From positions 1-50,824 of the forward strand of contig NZ_JACRSY010000026.1 of assembly GCF_014384995.1 (NCBI RefSeq): a DNA stretch of 50,824 bases. Reading direction: 5' to 3'. Under the pieces are notes generated by a model. The model was not told the origin of the DNA and searched no databases. It saw only the letters and a program-made list of their open reading frames with translations. Positions 16,539 through 23,950 of the stretch are shown here, one piece after another (the stretch's first letter is position 1; every line of letters begins with the position of its first letter). The DNA is from Zhenhengia yiwuensis (GTDB taxonomy: Bacteria; Bacillota; Clostridia; Lachnospirales; Cellulosilyticaceae). Both the position numbers and the translations under genes were made by a program.

Positions 16539-16883
16539 TTATTGTCCAAATACCTCTACACGTTTTCTTTTCCCTAAGTAATTAATAGCGCGCATTTGAC
16601 ATCTACCTAATTCATTATGATTGCAAAAATTGATTAAGTCCATTAATAGAAATAGCGTATCTGTTATTAAATACTTAAGGTCTTTTAAGTCTCCTTCATG
16701 TGCTTCATCTACTGTGAGTTCACTTGTGCGATTAAGCAGATACTCTATACCGTCTTGTACATCTTCCAATGTCGGTTTAATTTGGTCACAAGTCACCTCT
16801 TCAGTTGCAATAAACTTCTCTAAATATGTTTGTAACTGATTATTTAAGCTTTTATATTGTTCATATACTTTGGCTAATTCCAT
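16539..16883 (-). CDS. Hypothetical helical protein, 114 residues
   Basis: I do not recognise this protein. It is predicted to be nearly all helical (YEQYKSLNNQLQTYLEKFI, DVQDGIEYLLNRTSE, LKYLITDTLFLLMDLINFC) with a basic tail (GKRKRVEVFG) and no signal or true membrane segment. Cys residues at 35, 86 and 94 do not form a known metal motif. It has its own terminator and lies downstream of the terminator at 16923-16974, so it must have its own promoter. Confidence 0.68.
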   Translation of the reverse strand: MELAKVYEQYKSLNNQLQTYLEKFIATEEVTCDQIKPTLEDVQDGIEYLLNRTSELTVDEAHEGDLKDLKYLITDTLFLLMDLINFCNHNELGRCQMRAINYLGKRKRVEVFGQ

Positions 16884-16922
16884 TCCTTGTCCTCTTTCTT
16901 TCTAAGTGACTTCCTCTATATA

Positions 16923-16974
16923 AAAAGACTCATCATAACTTGTATATTTTAGAAATATCAAAGATATGATGAGT
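16923..16974 (-). terminator. Terminator of the GntR/ABC/nucleoside hydrolase operon
   Basis: ACTCATCATA (16928-16937) pairs with TATGATGAGT (16965-16974). On the minus strand TTTTTATA follows. It closes the transcript containing the 29-codon ORF and probably the whole operon from 23.8 kb. Confidence 0.75.
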
Positions 16975-16987
16975 ACCATTTTATTTA

Positions 16988-17077
16988 TTATAACATGTTA
17001 TCGATTCTTTTTTCTAGTAATTTTACAAAACGTTCCTTTAATACACTTCTATAAGTTTTTGCTTTACCTTCTGTCAT
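16988..17077 (-). CDS. 29-residue basic small protein
   Basis: This short ORF starts ATGACAGAAGG at 17077, six bases after GAGGAG (17084-17089), and ends TAATAA. The product has an MTEGKAKTYRSVLKERFVKL core, is basic and amphipathic-helical, and has no membrane segment. It follows the isomerase-like gene by 57 bases and precedes the operon terminator. The good ribosome binding site, position and terminator support real translation. No family is recognised. Confidence 0.5.
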   Translation of the reverse strand: MTEGKAKTYRSVLKERFVKLLEKRIDNML

Positions 17078-17134
17078 GGTCATCTCCTCTTCCAAAATAT
17101 TTGGTATTAGTATGACCTAATTCTAGAAAGTCTA

Positions 17135-18016
17135 TTAGAGTTTCATTAAATACTGCCCGATTTCAAAACTTAAGCGAAGTGCAGTCTCTATAAGTTCATC
17201 TGGTAATCTATTAGCATAGTTATGGGCTTCAAAACAGAAATCACCTTTATAGTCAATCTGCTTTAAAGTACTTACAACTGCTTTCCAGTCTATCTTACCA
17301 AATAGAGGCATGACATGCATTAAATCATGATCTGTTGCACTATGTGTATCCGATACATGCGTTGCTTTAAGATATGGTGCAATATGAAGTAAAGATTTAA
17401 CTTGATCTTGCTGCATAATATCTGCATGTTCAAAGTCCCAGCAAATGCCCATACGGCTATCATTAAAGGCCTCTACAAAGTCTACTAACTCTTCTGTTGT
17501 GACACCAAATTTTCTATATGGTTTAATACCAAAGTCTACCATATTCTCTACAGCTAATTCCATATCATATTTTGAGCTGATTTCTAAAAGATTTTTAAAA
17601 TACCCTATGTTTTTTTCTCTTGAAGTTTTTACTAGAGTAGAACTTGTAAAATCTGTATCAGGATGAGTTACACAAAGTTTTGAACCTAGTATATGACAAC
17701 AGTAAAGAGATCTTTCTACAAGTTCTTGATGGTATTTGTAAGCATCATCTGAAAGCTTATGGTCTAAAAAATTAAAAGTATAGGCATGACATTGTCCAAA
17801 TTGTACACCTAGTCTTGCAGCCTCATTAGCTACTGAATGAATCCAAGCTTCCCACTTATCTGTTATAAATGGTGAATGTGGGAGTGACCAGTCATAAAAA
17901 CTAATATCAAAACGATCAAAGCCCGCTTTACTTGCTAATTGTAATGTCTTCTCTAGTGTAAATACTTCACCATTTGGACGCTCACATACAATATTTGATG
18001 ATGTTGCTAGTCTCAT
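17135..18016 (-). CDS. Sugar phosphate isomerase/epimerase-like TIM-barrel protein
   Basis: This 293-residue protein belongs to the xylose isomerase-like TIM-barrel superfamily (AP_endonuc_2 fold), whose members interconvert sugars, keto sugars or inositols using a divalent metal. Metal-ligand positions are visible in order: LAVENMVDFG (Glu), CWDFEHADI (Asp, His), THVSDTHSA (His) and CFEAHNYAN (Glu). It overlaps the nucleoside hydrolase gene by four bases (ATGA), so the two are translationally coupled. In this operon it may act on the sugar released by the hydrolase. Its exact reaction cannot be predicted. Confidence 0.83.
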   Translation of the reverse strand: MRLATSSNIVCERPNGEVFTLEKTLQLASKAGFDRFDISFYDWSLPHSPFITDKWEAWIHSVANEAARLGVQFGQCHAYTFNFLDHKLSDDAYKYHQELVERSLYCCHILGSKLCVTHPDTDFTSSTLVKTSREKNIGYFKNLLEISSKYDMELAVENMVDFGIKPYRKFGVTTEELVDFVEAFNDSRMGICWDFEHADIMQQDQVKSLLHIAPYLKATHVSDTHSATDHDLMHVMPLFGKIDWKAVVSTLKQIDYKGDFCFEAHNYANRLPDELIETALRLSFEIGQYLMKL

Positions 18017-18927
18017 GCAAAAAACACCCTCTCTCTTAGTAACTGGATATATTTCTTAAAGTTAAATGATTTAGCGATTTGTAAGTTAGCGTGGTCTGGA
18101 TGTAATTCAAATGTAATCGTATCCTCACCAAGTGGGCTCTCACAGTCAATTTCAATACGTCCACTTTCAAATTCAGCTATGGTCTCATCAATCATATAGG
18201 CCATTGGCATAGCGTCTACTAAAAGGCTGTATGGCTTTAATCCTTTTCTAAGATTAAAGTCTATAGCATCTTTTAAGAACTGAAGTCTTGAACTATGAGA
18301 TGCTTCTTTTAATATTTCCTCTATCATTTCATTTTGCAACTGAGCTGTTACATCTAAACCTAGTGCTTTAAACTGTACCCCTGACTGGATAACAATTTCG
18401 AATGCTTCAGGGTCGACAAGCACATTCCACTCACAACGTGGACGCCCTACAAACTTATCACCTAAAATTTTATAATAGCCCGCCATTGTTACTATGCTTA
18501 CCTTGCTCCAATCTACATGTGGTGCTTTTTGAATAGCCTGTGCAAGATTTGTCATTGGTGCAATAGAAACAATCTGTAAATTTTTATATTTGCTCACGAC
18601 CTCTATTATAAAGTCAATGGCATTTTGATCTTGTACTTTAGTGATTGGTTTTGGTAACTTACTTTCACCTAGTCCATCTACTCCACAATACGTATCTGAA
18701 AAATTAAGGGTACGTTTAAGTGGTGCATGTGCCCCTTCATAGACAGGAATATGTGTTTTATGGCATAGTTCCAAAATCCTTAATGCATTTTGTGCACATA
18801 CTGTATGCCTTGCATTCCCTGCCACGGTTGTAATACCTAAAACCTCTATTTCCTCCGAGTAAGCTGCTAACATAATAGCTAACGCATCATCTGTTCCCGG
18901 ATCACAATCAATTAGTATTTTTTTCAT
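18013..18927 (-). CDS. Nucleoside hydrolase-family protein with altered active site
   Basis: This 304-residue member of the IU-NH family is the same length as its relative at 1164 but diverged. The calcium-binding motif DCDPGTDDA is intact (residues 7-15) and the C-terminal Asp is kept in LLVDAMPMAYM. The His of the HDP motif is replaced by Val. The His of the HG(x)DG motif is replaced by Cys in TYCGVDGLG. A Cys at this site is known in a separate NH subgroup, so the enzyme is probably active with a different mechanism or substrate. It lies behind a CUT1 sugar importer and is coupled to a sugar isomerase-like gene, which points to an N-glycoside substrate. Confidence 0.85.
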   Translation of the reverse strand: MKKILIDCDPGTDDALAIMLAAYSEEIEVLGITTVAGNARHTVCAQNALRILELCHKTHIPVYEGAHAPLKRTLNFSDTYCGVDGLGESKLPKPITKVQDQNAIDFIIEVVSKYKNLQIVSIAPMTNLAQAIQKAPHVDWSKVSIVTMAGYYKILGDKFVGRPRCEWNVLVDPEAFEIVIQSGVQFKALGLDVTAQLQNEMIEEILKEASHSSRLQFLKDAIDFNLRKGLKPYSLLVDAMPMAYMIDETIAEFESGRIEIDCESPLGEDTITFELHPDHANLQIAKSFNFKKYIQLLRERVFFA

Positions 18928-18946
18928 AATTTTCCCTTAAACTAAT

Positions 18947-18974
18947 AGATACAAGTGCATAAGCACTTGTATCT
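18947..18974. terminator. Intercistronic hairpin behind the sugar-binding protein gene
   Basis: AGATACAAGTGC and GCACTTGTATCT form a perfect 12-bp stem with an ATAA loop, eight bases past the binding-protein stop. On the minus strand no T run follows, so it probably protects or processes mRNA rather than fully terminating. Confidence 0.6.
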
Positions 18975-18981
18975 AGAATTT

Positions 18982-20352
18982 TTATTGATTAATTGGATTT
19001 GCACGATAGTAATCATTCATAGCTTGTGTAATACCATCTACAATCGCTGTATAAGTTTGATCTTTGTTTGCTGCACCTGTACCAAATGCCATCATAGCAT
19101 CTTTGATAACTGAACCTACTGTACTTGAATTTGGACAGAAGGCTGGCACAACTGTTGCTGGTGTATTTTGTAATGTTTCAAGTGGTGCGTTAAGACGTGG
19201 CTCTTTTTCAATAGCTGCTTTATAAGCATCAAGTTCTACTGTTTTTGTATTAACTGGTACATAACCTGTTCCATCTAACCACATTACTTGTGCTTCTGGT
19301 GAAATCATAAATTGTACGAATTCCCATGCAGCAGCTTTTTTAGCTTCGTCATCTCTATCTAACATATAAAGACCTGAACCACTTGGGTAAGCCCCACCTA
19401 CATCTTCCCCACTTACTGTTGGGATTGGTGCAATGCCCCATTCAAATTTATCGCCTACTAAATCAGCAATTGTTTGAATACGTGAGCTTGTCATAATAAC
19501 CATTGCATGCATACCTGCTGCGAATTCTTCATTAATACTATCACGAGTTGCTTTATAAGCACCTGAACCTACTACTTTTTCCCATTCTGTTAAGAAGTTC
19601 ATAAGTGTACCATTTTTATCTGCTTCAAGCTCTGTCATATGTCCATTATGACCACTTTCATTGTTACCAAAGTAGCTACCCTCTGTACCTTGTGTAGCAA
19701 TCCAGTTTTCAAGTTCAAATTGGTCAACTCTTACGTTAAGACCATATTCAGCATCTGTTTTCTCAACAAGTGTTGGCATGATTTCAGCCATCTGTGCAAT
19801 CGTTGTTGGCACATCCGTAATACCAGCTTGGTCAAAGTATGTTTTGTTATAGTACATCATTAATGCTGATGAAGTATAAGGTACGCCAATCATTTTACCT
19901 TCAATAGAATGTGAAGAAATCGTATTAGGAATTAAATCTTCTTTTTTTACTGTAGAATCAGCTGATGTAATATAATCTTCCGCCCATACTGTACGTTTAT
20001 AGTCACGGATTAAGCTTACACTTTCACCATAAAGCTGAATAACATCTGGCATGTTTTTCACATCATCTGTTGACATAGCAGCTGTTAATGCTTCTGTTCC
20101 TGGCCAGTTTTGGAATACTGGTGTAACCACTATATTTTTTTCTTGGCCGATTGTACTATTGAAAGCTTCTACTTGTTTATTAACAATCTCTCCAAATACA
20201 CCATCCATTGAGTGCCAGTAAGTAATTTGTGTTGCTCCGTTTGGCGCAGCATCTGGAGCAGGCGTTTCATTTGCCTCACCATTTGCGCAAGCTGTTGTTG
20301 CAAGTAGCATAGTTGTTGCAAGTCCCATAGCAATTAATTTCTTTAGTTTCAT
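18982..20352 (-). CDS. CUT1-type sugar-binding lipoprotein
   Basis: This 456-residue extracellular solute-binding protein is of family 1 (SBP_bac_1), the receptor of a carbohydrate ABC importer. The lipoprotein signal ends in LATTAC with Cys22. Family features include ITYWHSMDG after the linker, MMYYNKTYFDQAGI near the middle, a GSGLYML strand and WEFVQFMISPEAQVMWL. It precedes two CUT1 permease genes on the map (transcribed after them) and is followed by an intercistronic hairpin. The ligand is unknown. Operon partners (nucleoside hydrolase, isomerase) suggest a glycoside containing an N-linked sugar rather than a plain oligosaccharide. Confidence 0.92.
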   Translation of the reverse strand: MKLKKLIAMGLATTMLLATTACANGEANETPAPDAAPNGATQITYWHSMDGVFGEIVNKQVEAFNSTIGQEKNIVVTPVFQNWPGTEALTAAMSTDDVKNMPDVIQLYGESVSLIRDYKRTVWAEDYITSADSTVKKEDLIPNTISSHSIEGKMIGVPYTSSALMMYYNKTYFDQAGITDVPTTIAQMAEIMPTLVEKTDAEYGLNVRVDQFELENWIATQGTEGSYFGNNESGHNGHMTELEADKNGTLMNFLTEWEKVVGSGAYKATRDSINEEFAAGMHAMVIMTSSRIQTIADLVGDKFEWGIAPIPTVSGEDVGGAYPSGSGLYMLDRDDEAKKAAAWEFVQFMISPEAQVMWLDGTGYVPVNTKTVELDAYKAAIEKEPRLNAPLETLQNTPATVVPAFCPNSSTVGSVIKDAMMAFGTGAANKDQTYTAIVDGITQAMNDYYRANPINQ

Positions 20353-20378
20353 TTTGACTTACCCTTTCTTTTTATATT

Positions 20379-21203
20379 CTATTCTTTAACAGCACCTGAC
20401 ATCATACCTGATACAATCTTTCTTTGGAAAAGAACAAATACAAGTACTGTTGGAATTAAGGTAATAACTACACCTGCCATAACAGGTCCAAATATTGCTG
20501 ATTCTCTATCTTTAAGCATTGTAATACCAACCTGAATAGTTCTCATTTCATTTTGGTTTGTTACAAGCATTGGCCATACATATTGGTTCCACACATTGAC
20601 AAATGATGAAATAAAGACTGTTACTAAAATTGGTTTGGATACTGGAAGTAGTACTGTAAAGAAGAATCTTACGTTACCACACCCATCCATATGTGCTGCT
20701 TCTTTTAAAGACTTAGAAAAAGTTAAGAAACTTTGTCTCATAAGGAAAATATTTGCTGCAGATACAAGGAAGATTGAGCACATCCCTACATATGTGTTAA
20801 TAAGTCCTAACTTAGAAATCGTTGAGAAGTTAGAAACGATTAATACATCTGGCGGGATCATAATCGTAGCCATTGTAAGTGCAAAAAGTACTTTTTTACC
20901 TCTAAATTCAAAGAAGGCAAAACTAAATCCTGCCATTGTTGCAAGAATTACTCTTGAAATACTTGCTACTGTAGCAATGACAAAGGAGTTAAACATATAA
21001 CGCATTAAACTTGTTCTTGTAAATGCTGTTACGTAGTTTTCAAAAGTTATCGTTGGTGGCAGCAAGTTAGGTGGATTTGATAATACATCCTTTTGCTCCA
21101 TCAAAGATACTGAAAAAGCATAAAAGATTGGAAACAGAATAAGTAATGCTAAAAAGATACAAAGGAGCTGAATTAAAATGTCGCTAATTTTCTTAGTTCT
21201 CAC
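20379..21203 (-). CDS. CUT1 sugar ABC transporter permease (MalG-like)
   Basis: This 274-residue membrane protein has six segments and the EAA coupling motif EAAHMDGCGNVRFFFTVLLP that docks the ATPase. The GTG start at 21203 overlaps the stop of the partner permease (GTGA), with AAAGGGG ten bases upstream. The longer frame starting at 21230 is less likely. The C-terminus ends KIVSGMMSGAVKE, typical of MalG-like subunits. Confidence 0.9.
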   Translation of the reverse strand: MRTKKISDILIQLLCIFLALLILFPIFYAFSVSLMEQKDVLSNPPNLLPPTITFENYVTAFTRTSLMRYMFNSFVIATVASISRVILATMAGFSFAFFEFRGKKVLFALTMATIMIPPDVLIVSNFSTISKLGLINTYVGMCSIFLVSAANIFLMRQSFLTFSKSLKEAAHMDGCGNVRFFFTVLLPVSKPILVTVFISSFVNVWNQYVWPMLVTNQNEMRTIQVGITMLKDRESAIFGPVMAGVVITLIPTVLVFVLFQRKIVSGMMSGAVKE

Positions 21204-22081
21204 TGATAATGTACCCCTTTCTTCTCCCAAGCAAAACCTAACATCGTTACAATAAATGTCATAACAAAGGCAATAATAGCTGCTGGGTTAGCATTGGTAT
21301 AGTTTCCTGTTGCAGAAAGTTGTTTATAAACATACTGCATAATGGTTTGTGTTGCACCAAATGGACCACCGTCTGTAAGAATATTAACTAAGCCCATCAT
21401 CATCATACTGTAAGCTAAATCTGTTATGATTAGATAAAACATTGTAGGGGATGTAATCGGTAAATAAATACTGATTAACTTTCTAAAAGGTGTTGCCCCC
21501 TCAAGATCAGCACTTTCAATTAAATCATCTGGTACACTTCTTACTGCTGATAACATAAAGATAAAAGCATAACCTGTTGATAACCAGATTTGTATAATAG
21601 CAATAGCTATAAGTGCTACTTTAGGATCTGTTAACCACTGTACATCTATTCCAAAAAATCCATTGATAAATCCTAATGAAGGTACATAGAGTAATTGGAA
21701 AATCATAGCTGTAACAGATGACGCCATAGCCATTGGTATAGCAAAACTTGTTTCATAAAATATAGAAGTTTTACGCTTTTTATTTGCAAGAAGTGCAAGT
21801 AAAAAACCTAACACTTTTGATATTGGTACAGTTAAGAGTACAAACCAAACTGTATTAAATATAGCTTGTACAAACTTCTCATCTGAAAGAATGTACATGT
21901 AATTCTCAAGTCCTACAAATCGGTTAACATTTCCAAATGAATCCACGATGAAAAAGCTCTTGAAAATCGTTTCAATAAATGGATAAAATGTAAAAGCACC
22001 AAACAAAATAAATGCTGGTAACAACCATAGATAGGGTTCCATTGTTTTTAGGAACTTCTTATCTTTCTTTTTCTTTAACAT
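21200..22081 (-). CDS. CUT1 sugar ABC transporter permease (MalF-like)
   Basis: This 293-residue permease has six membrane segments. Its EAA motif is ESADLEGATPFRKLISIYLP. The N-terminus (PYLWLLPAFILFGAFTFYPF) is the usual first helix of MalF/UgpA-like subunits. Its ribosome binding site is GGAGAG. It is coupled to the next permease by a four-base overlap. No ATPase gene is present in the operon, so a shared MsmK-type ATPase must energise the system. Confidence 0.91.
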   Translation of the reverse strand: MLKKKKDKKFLKTMEPYLWLLPAFILFGAFTFYPFIETIFKSFFIVDSFGNVNRFVGLENYMYILSDEKFVQAIFNTVWFVLLTVPISKVLGFLLALLANKKRKTSIFYETSFAIPMAMASSVTAMIFQLLYVPSLGFINGFFGIDVQWLTDPKVALIAIAIIQIWLSTGYAFIFMLSAVRSVPDDLIESADLEGATPFRKLISIYLPITSPTMFYLIITDLAYSMMMMGLVNILTDGGPFGATQTIMQYVYKQLSATGNYTNANPAAIIAFVMTFIVTMLGFAWEKKGVHYQ

Positions 22082-22093
22082 TCTAGACTCTCC

Positions 22094-22897
22094 TTAAATC
22101 GCTGTCTCATAAAATTTATTCACGGCTTCTAAAACACCCGCAGCATTTTTATTCTCACAAACATAATCTGCATGTTGCTTAAGTTCATCTTTAGCATTTG
22201 CAACAGCTACACCTTGTCCAACCTGTTTAATCATTTCAATATCGTTTTGAGCATCCCCAACAGCCATTACATTTGCGAGCTCTATTTGAAGTACTTTGGC
22301 TATATTAATAATACCCATAGCCTTATTAGAATCTTTTGCCATAATATCTGCTGACCTTGCATCATATTGTACGATATTTAAATGATCTTTATACGGTTCT
22401 AAATGTTTTAATACTTCATCAATTCGACCTGGCTTCTCAGGGTCAATTAATAATAACTTTTGTATTTTTAAATCTTCCCATTCATGCTCTAATGGAATAT
22501 GAAAACGATTGTATCTTCCAAACTTTTCAATTTGTCTCTGTATGTAGGCATTATGTCTATAAGCTGTATCTGTAAGTCCATCACTTGTTACGACTACCAT
22601 ATCCATACGATCTGCACATAACATAGCTTCTTTTACCATAAATGGATCCACTAAGTTACTCCAAATTAATTTGCCATTTTGAACACCTCCAGCACCGTTA
22701 TTAACAACAACTGGCAACTGAATATTAAAATGTTCTATAAAAGCTTTTAACTCGCTATAGCATCTTCCTGATGCAATTGTAAAAGGAATCTTTTCAGCCT
22801 TCACTTTTTCACTAAGCTCATTAAATGCCTGAGATATTTCTTCTGTCTGATCAATTAATGTCCCATCTACATCACTAATGATTAACTGAGTATCCAT
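22094..22897 (-). CDS. HAD-superfamily phosphatase, Cof type
   Basis: This 267-residue HAD hydrolase is of the Cof/YidA subfamily (class IIB cap). Motif I is DVDGTLID (residues 9-16, nucleophile first Asp), motif II FTIASGR, motif III Lys before MGI, and motif IV VGDAQNDIEMI. Such enzymes dephosphorylate sugar phosphates or flavin and PLP intermediates. Its place between the GntR regulator and the sugar importer (13 bases before the permease) suggests a sugar phosphate from this pathway, perhaps as detoxification. The substrate is not readable from sequence. Confidence 0.87.
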   Translation of the reverse strand: MDTQLIISDVDGTLIDQTEEISQAFNELSEKVKAEKIPFTIASGRCYSELKAFIEHFNIQLPVVVNNGAGGVQNGKLIWSNLVDPFMVKEAMLCADRMDMVVVTSDGLTDTAYRHNAYIQRQIEKFGRYNRFHIPLEHEWEDLKIQKLLLIDPEKPGRIDEVLKHLEPYKDHLNIVQYDARSADIMAKDSNKAMGIINIAKVLQIELANVMAVGDAQNDIEMIKQVGQGVAVANAKDELKQHADYVCENKNAAGVLEAVNKFYETAI

Positions 22898-22921
22898 TGT
22901 CCTCTCCTCTATGTATGCTGT

Positions 22922-23635
22922 CTACGCAAATGTCCTAATCTTTAATCCTTTAATGTCTGAGCACTCATAATCCTCACAATATTCCATTACTCTGCCTTGT
23001 TGGCTATAGGTTGTTCGTCTAATAAAGAGTACAGGTTCATCACTGCAAATGCCAAGTTCTGGTGCTATATCTTCTGGACAAATGACTGCACGCACTTCCT
23101 CATCAGAGTATTGTGGTACTAAGCCAGCTTTTTCTTTTAGTAATTTAAATAAGAATGATGAACTCATATCCTCTTTACTAAAATCAATATTTTGAATCAG
23201 CTCTTTATTGAGGTAACTAATCTGATAGTTCTCTGCAATACCATTGACCATACGGACCCTCTTAAGGCATACTACTGTTGCATCTAGCTCTATACCTAAC
23301 TGCCTTGCAAGACGCTTATTAGCCTTACACTCAAAAAGTGCAATAATTTTTGAACTTAGCTTTTGTGTTTTAACACGTTCTGATTCACTAAATGAAAGCT
23401 TTCTTCCACTTCTTGTCTTACTTGTAGTTTGTTCACTTACAAATGTGCCTTTACCCTTTACAGTAAAAAGTACTTTTTTCTCCACTAGCTCATCAATAGC
23501 TTTACGTACAGTTGCACGGCTTACATTAAATTTCTTAGCATAAATTTCTTGTCCTTTAATCATTTCTCCAGGTTCATATATGCCCGTTAAGATATCTTCA
23601 ACAATATCTTCACGTATTAATTTATATACTGCCAT
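22922..23635 (-). CDS. GntR-family regulator with UTRA domain
   Basis: This 237-residue transcription factor of the HutC/GntR subfamily has an N-terminal winged helix (residues 5-70, VSRATVRKAIDELVEKKVL, TVKGKGTFV) and a C-terminal UTRA ligand-binding domain. That domain ends in VLFIRRTTYSQQGRVMEYCED, a typical UTRA feature. The ATG at 23635 is preferred over that at 23683 because AAAGGGGG lies just upstream of it. It is the first gene of the sugar/nucleoside-hydrolase operon and probably regulates it by binding the two TGGCATGCCA palindromes in front. The inducer is probably a sugar or sugar phosphate of the pathway. Confidence 0.9.
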   Translation of the reverse strand: MAVYKLIREDIVEDILTGIYEPGEMIKGQEIYAKKFNVSRATVRKAIDELVEKKVLFTVKGKGTFVSEQTTSKTRSGRKLSFSESERVKTQKLSSKIIALFECKANKRLARQLGIELDATVVCLKRVRMVNGIAENYQISYLNKELIQNIDFSKEDMSSSFLFKLLKEKAGLVPQYSDEEVRAVICPEDIAPELGICSDEPVLFIRRTTYSQQGRVMEYCEDYECSDIKGLKIRTFA

Positions 23636-23666
23636 GTGATCCCCCTTTCTTATCAAAACTTCTACA

Positions 23667-23676
23667 TGGCATGCCA
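23667..23676. promoter_or_regulatory. Palindromic operator candidate, proximal copy
   Basis: TGGCATGCCA is a perfect 10-bp palindrome 32 bases upstream of the GntR ATG. An identical copy lies 65 bases away at 23732. It is the most likely autoregulatory site of the GntR/UTRA protein. Confidence 0.6.
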
Positions 23677-23731
23677 AGTTCATCTAAAATATATAGAGCT
23701 TTCTTATATCAAGCTCTTATTTAACACCACC

Positions 23732-23741
23732 TGGCATGCCA
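23732..23741. promoter_or_regulatory. Palindromic operator candidate, distal copy
   Basis: This is the second TGGCATGCCA, extended in inverted orientation relative to the first (the pair shares ATGGCATGCCA when one is read on the other strand). A smaller inverted repeat (AGAGCTT/AAGCTCT, 23696-23718) lies between the two. Confidence 0.6.
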
Positions 23742-23790
23742 TATAAATTCAAAAAAATTTTTTTACTATCTATTATATTTTACCTTCTCG

Positions 23791-23820
23791 AGTATATCAT
23801 TAGTAAATAGGGAGTGTCAA
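23791..23820 (-). promoter_or_regulatory. Promoter of the GntR operon
   Basis: On the minus strand TTGACA (23815-23820), an 18-base spacer and TATACT (23791-23796) form a strong promoter. Transcription would start near 23784, about 150 bases before the regulator gene, placing both palindromes in the untranslated leader. Confidence 0.7.
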
Positions 23821-23862
23821 GTTAACACTTCTACTTATTAAAACGCTAAGTTTAATCTATTA

Positions 23863-23919
23863 AAATCTCCCTACATGAAGTCGTTTATGACCCTCTTCTT
23901 TTCTGCAAGGAGATTTTTT
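23863..23919. terminator. Possible long-loop terminator behind the transporter gene
   Basis: AAATCTCC (23863-23870) pairs with GGAGATTT (23909-23916) over a long loop. A TTTTTT run follows on the plus strand and TTTTAAT on the minus strand. Confidence 0.45.
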
Positions 23920-23950
23920 ATCCTGACTTATTAAATTTCTCTATTACCCT

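Noticed and set aside
18947..18974. Shared repeat family with the hisS leader (TAGATACAAGT in both hairpins)
   Set aside because: Only about ten bases are shared and the hairpins serve different roles; chance similarity is likely in AT-rich DNA.
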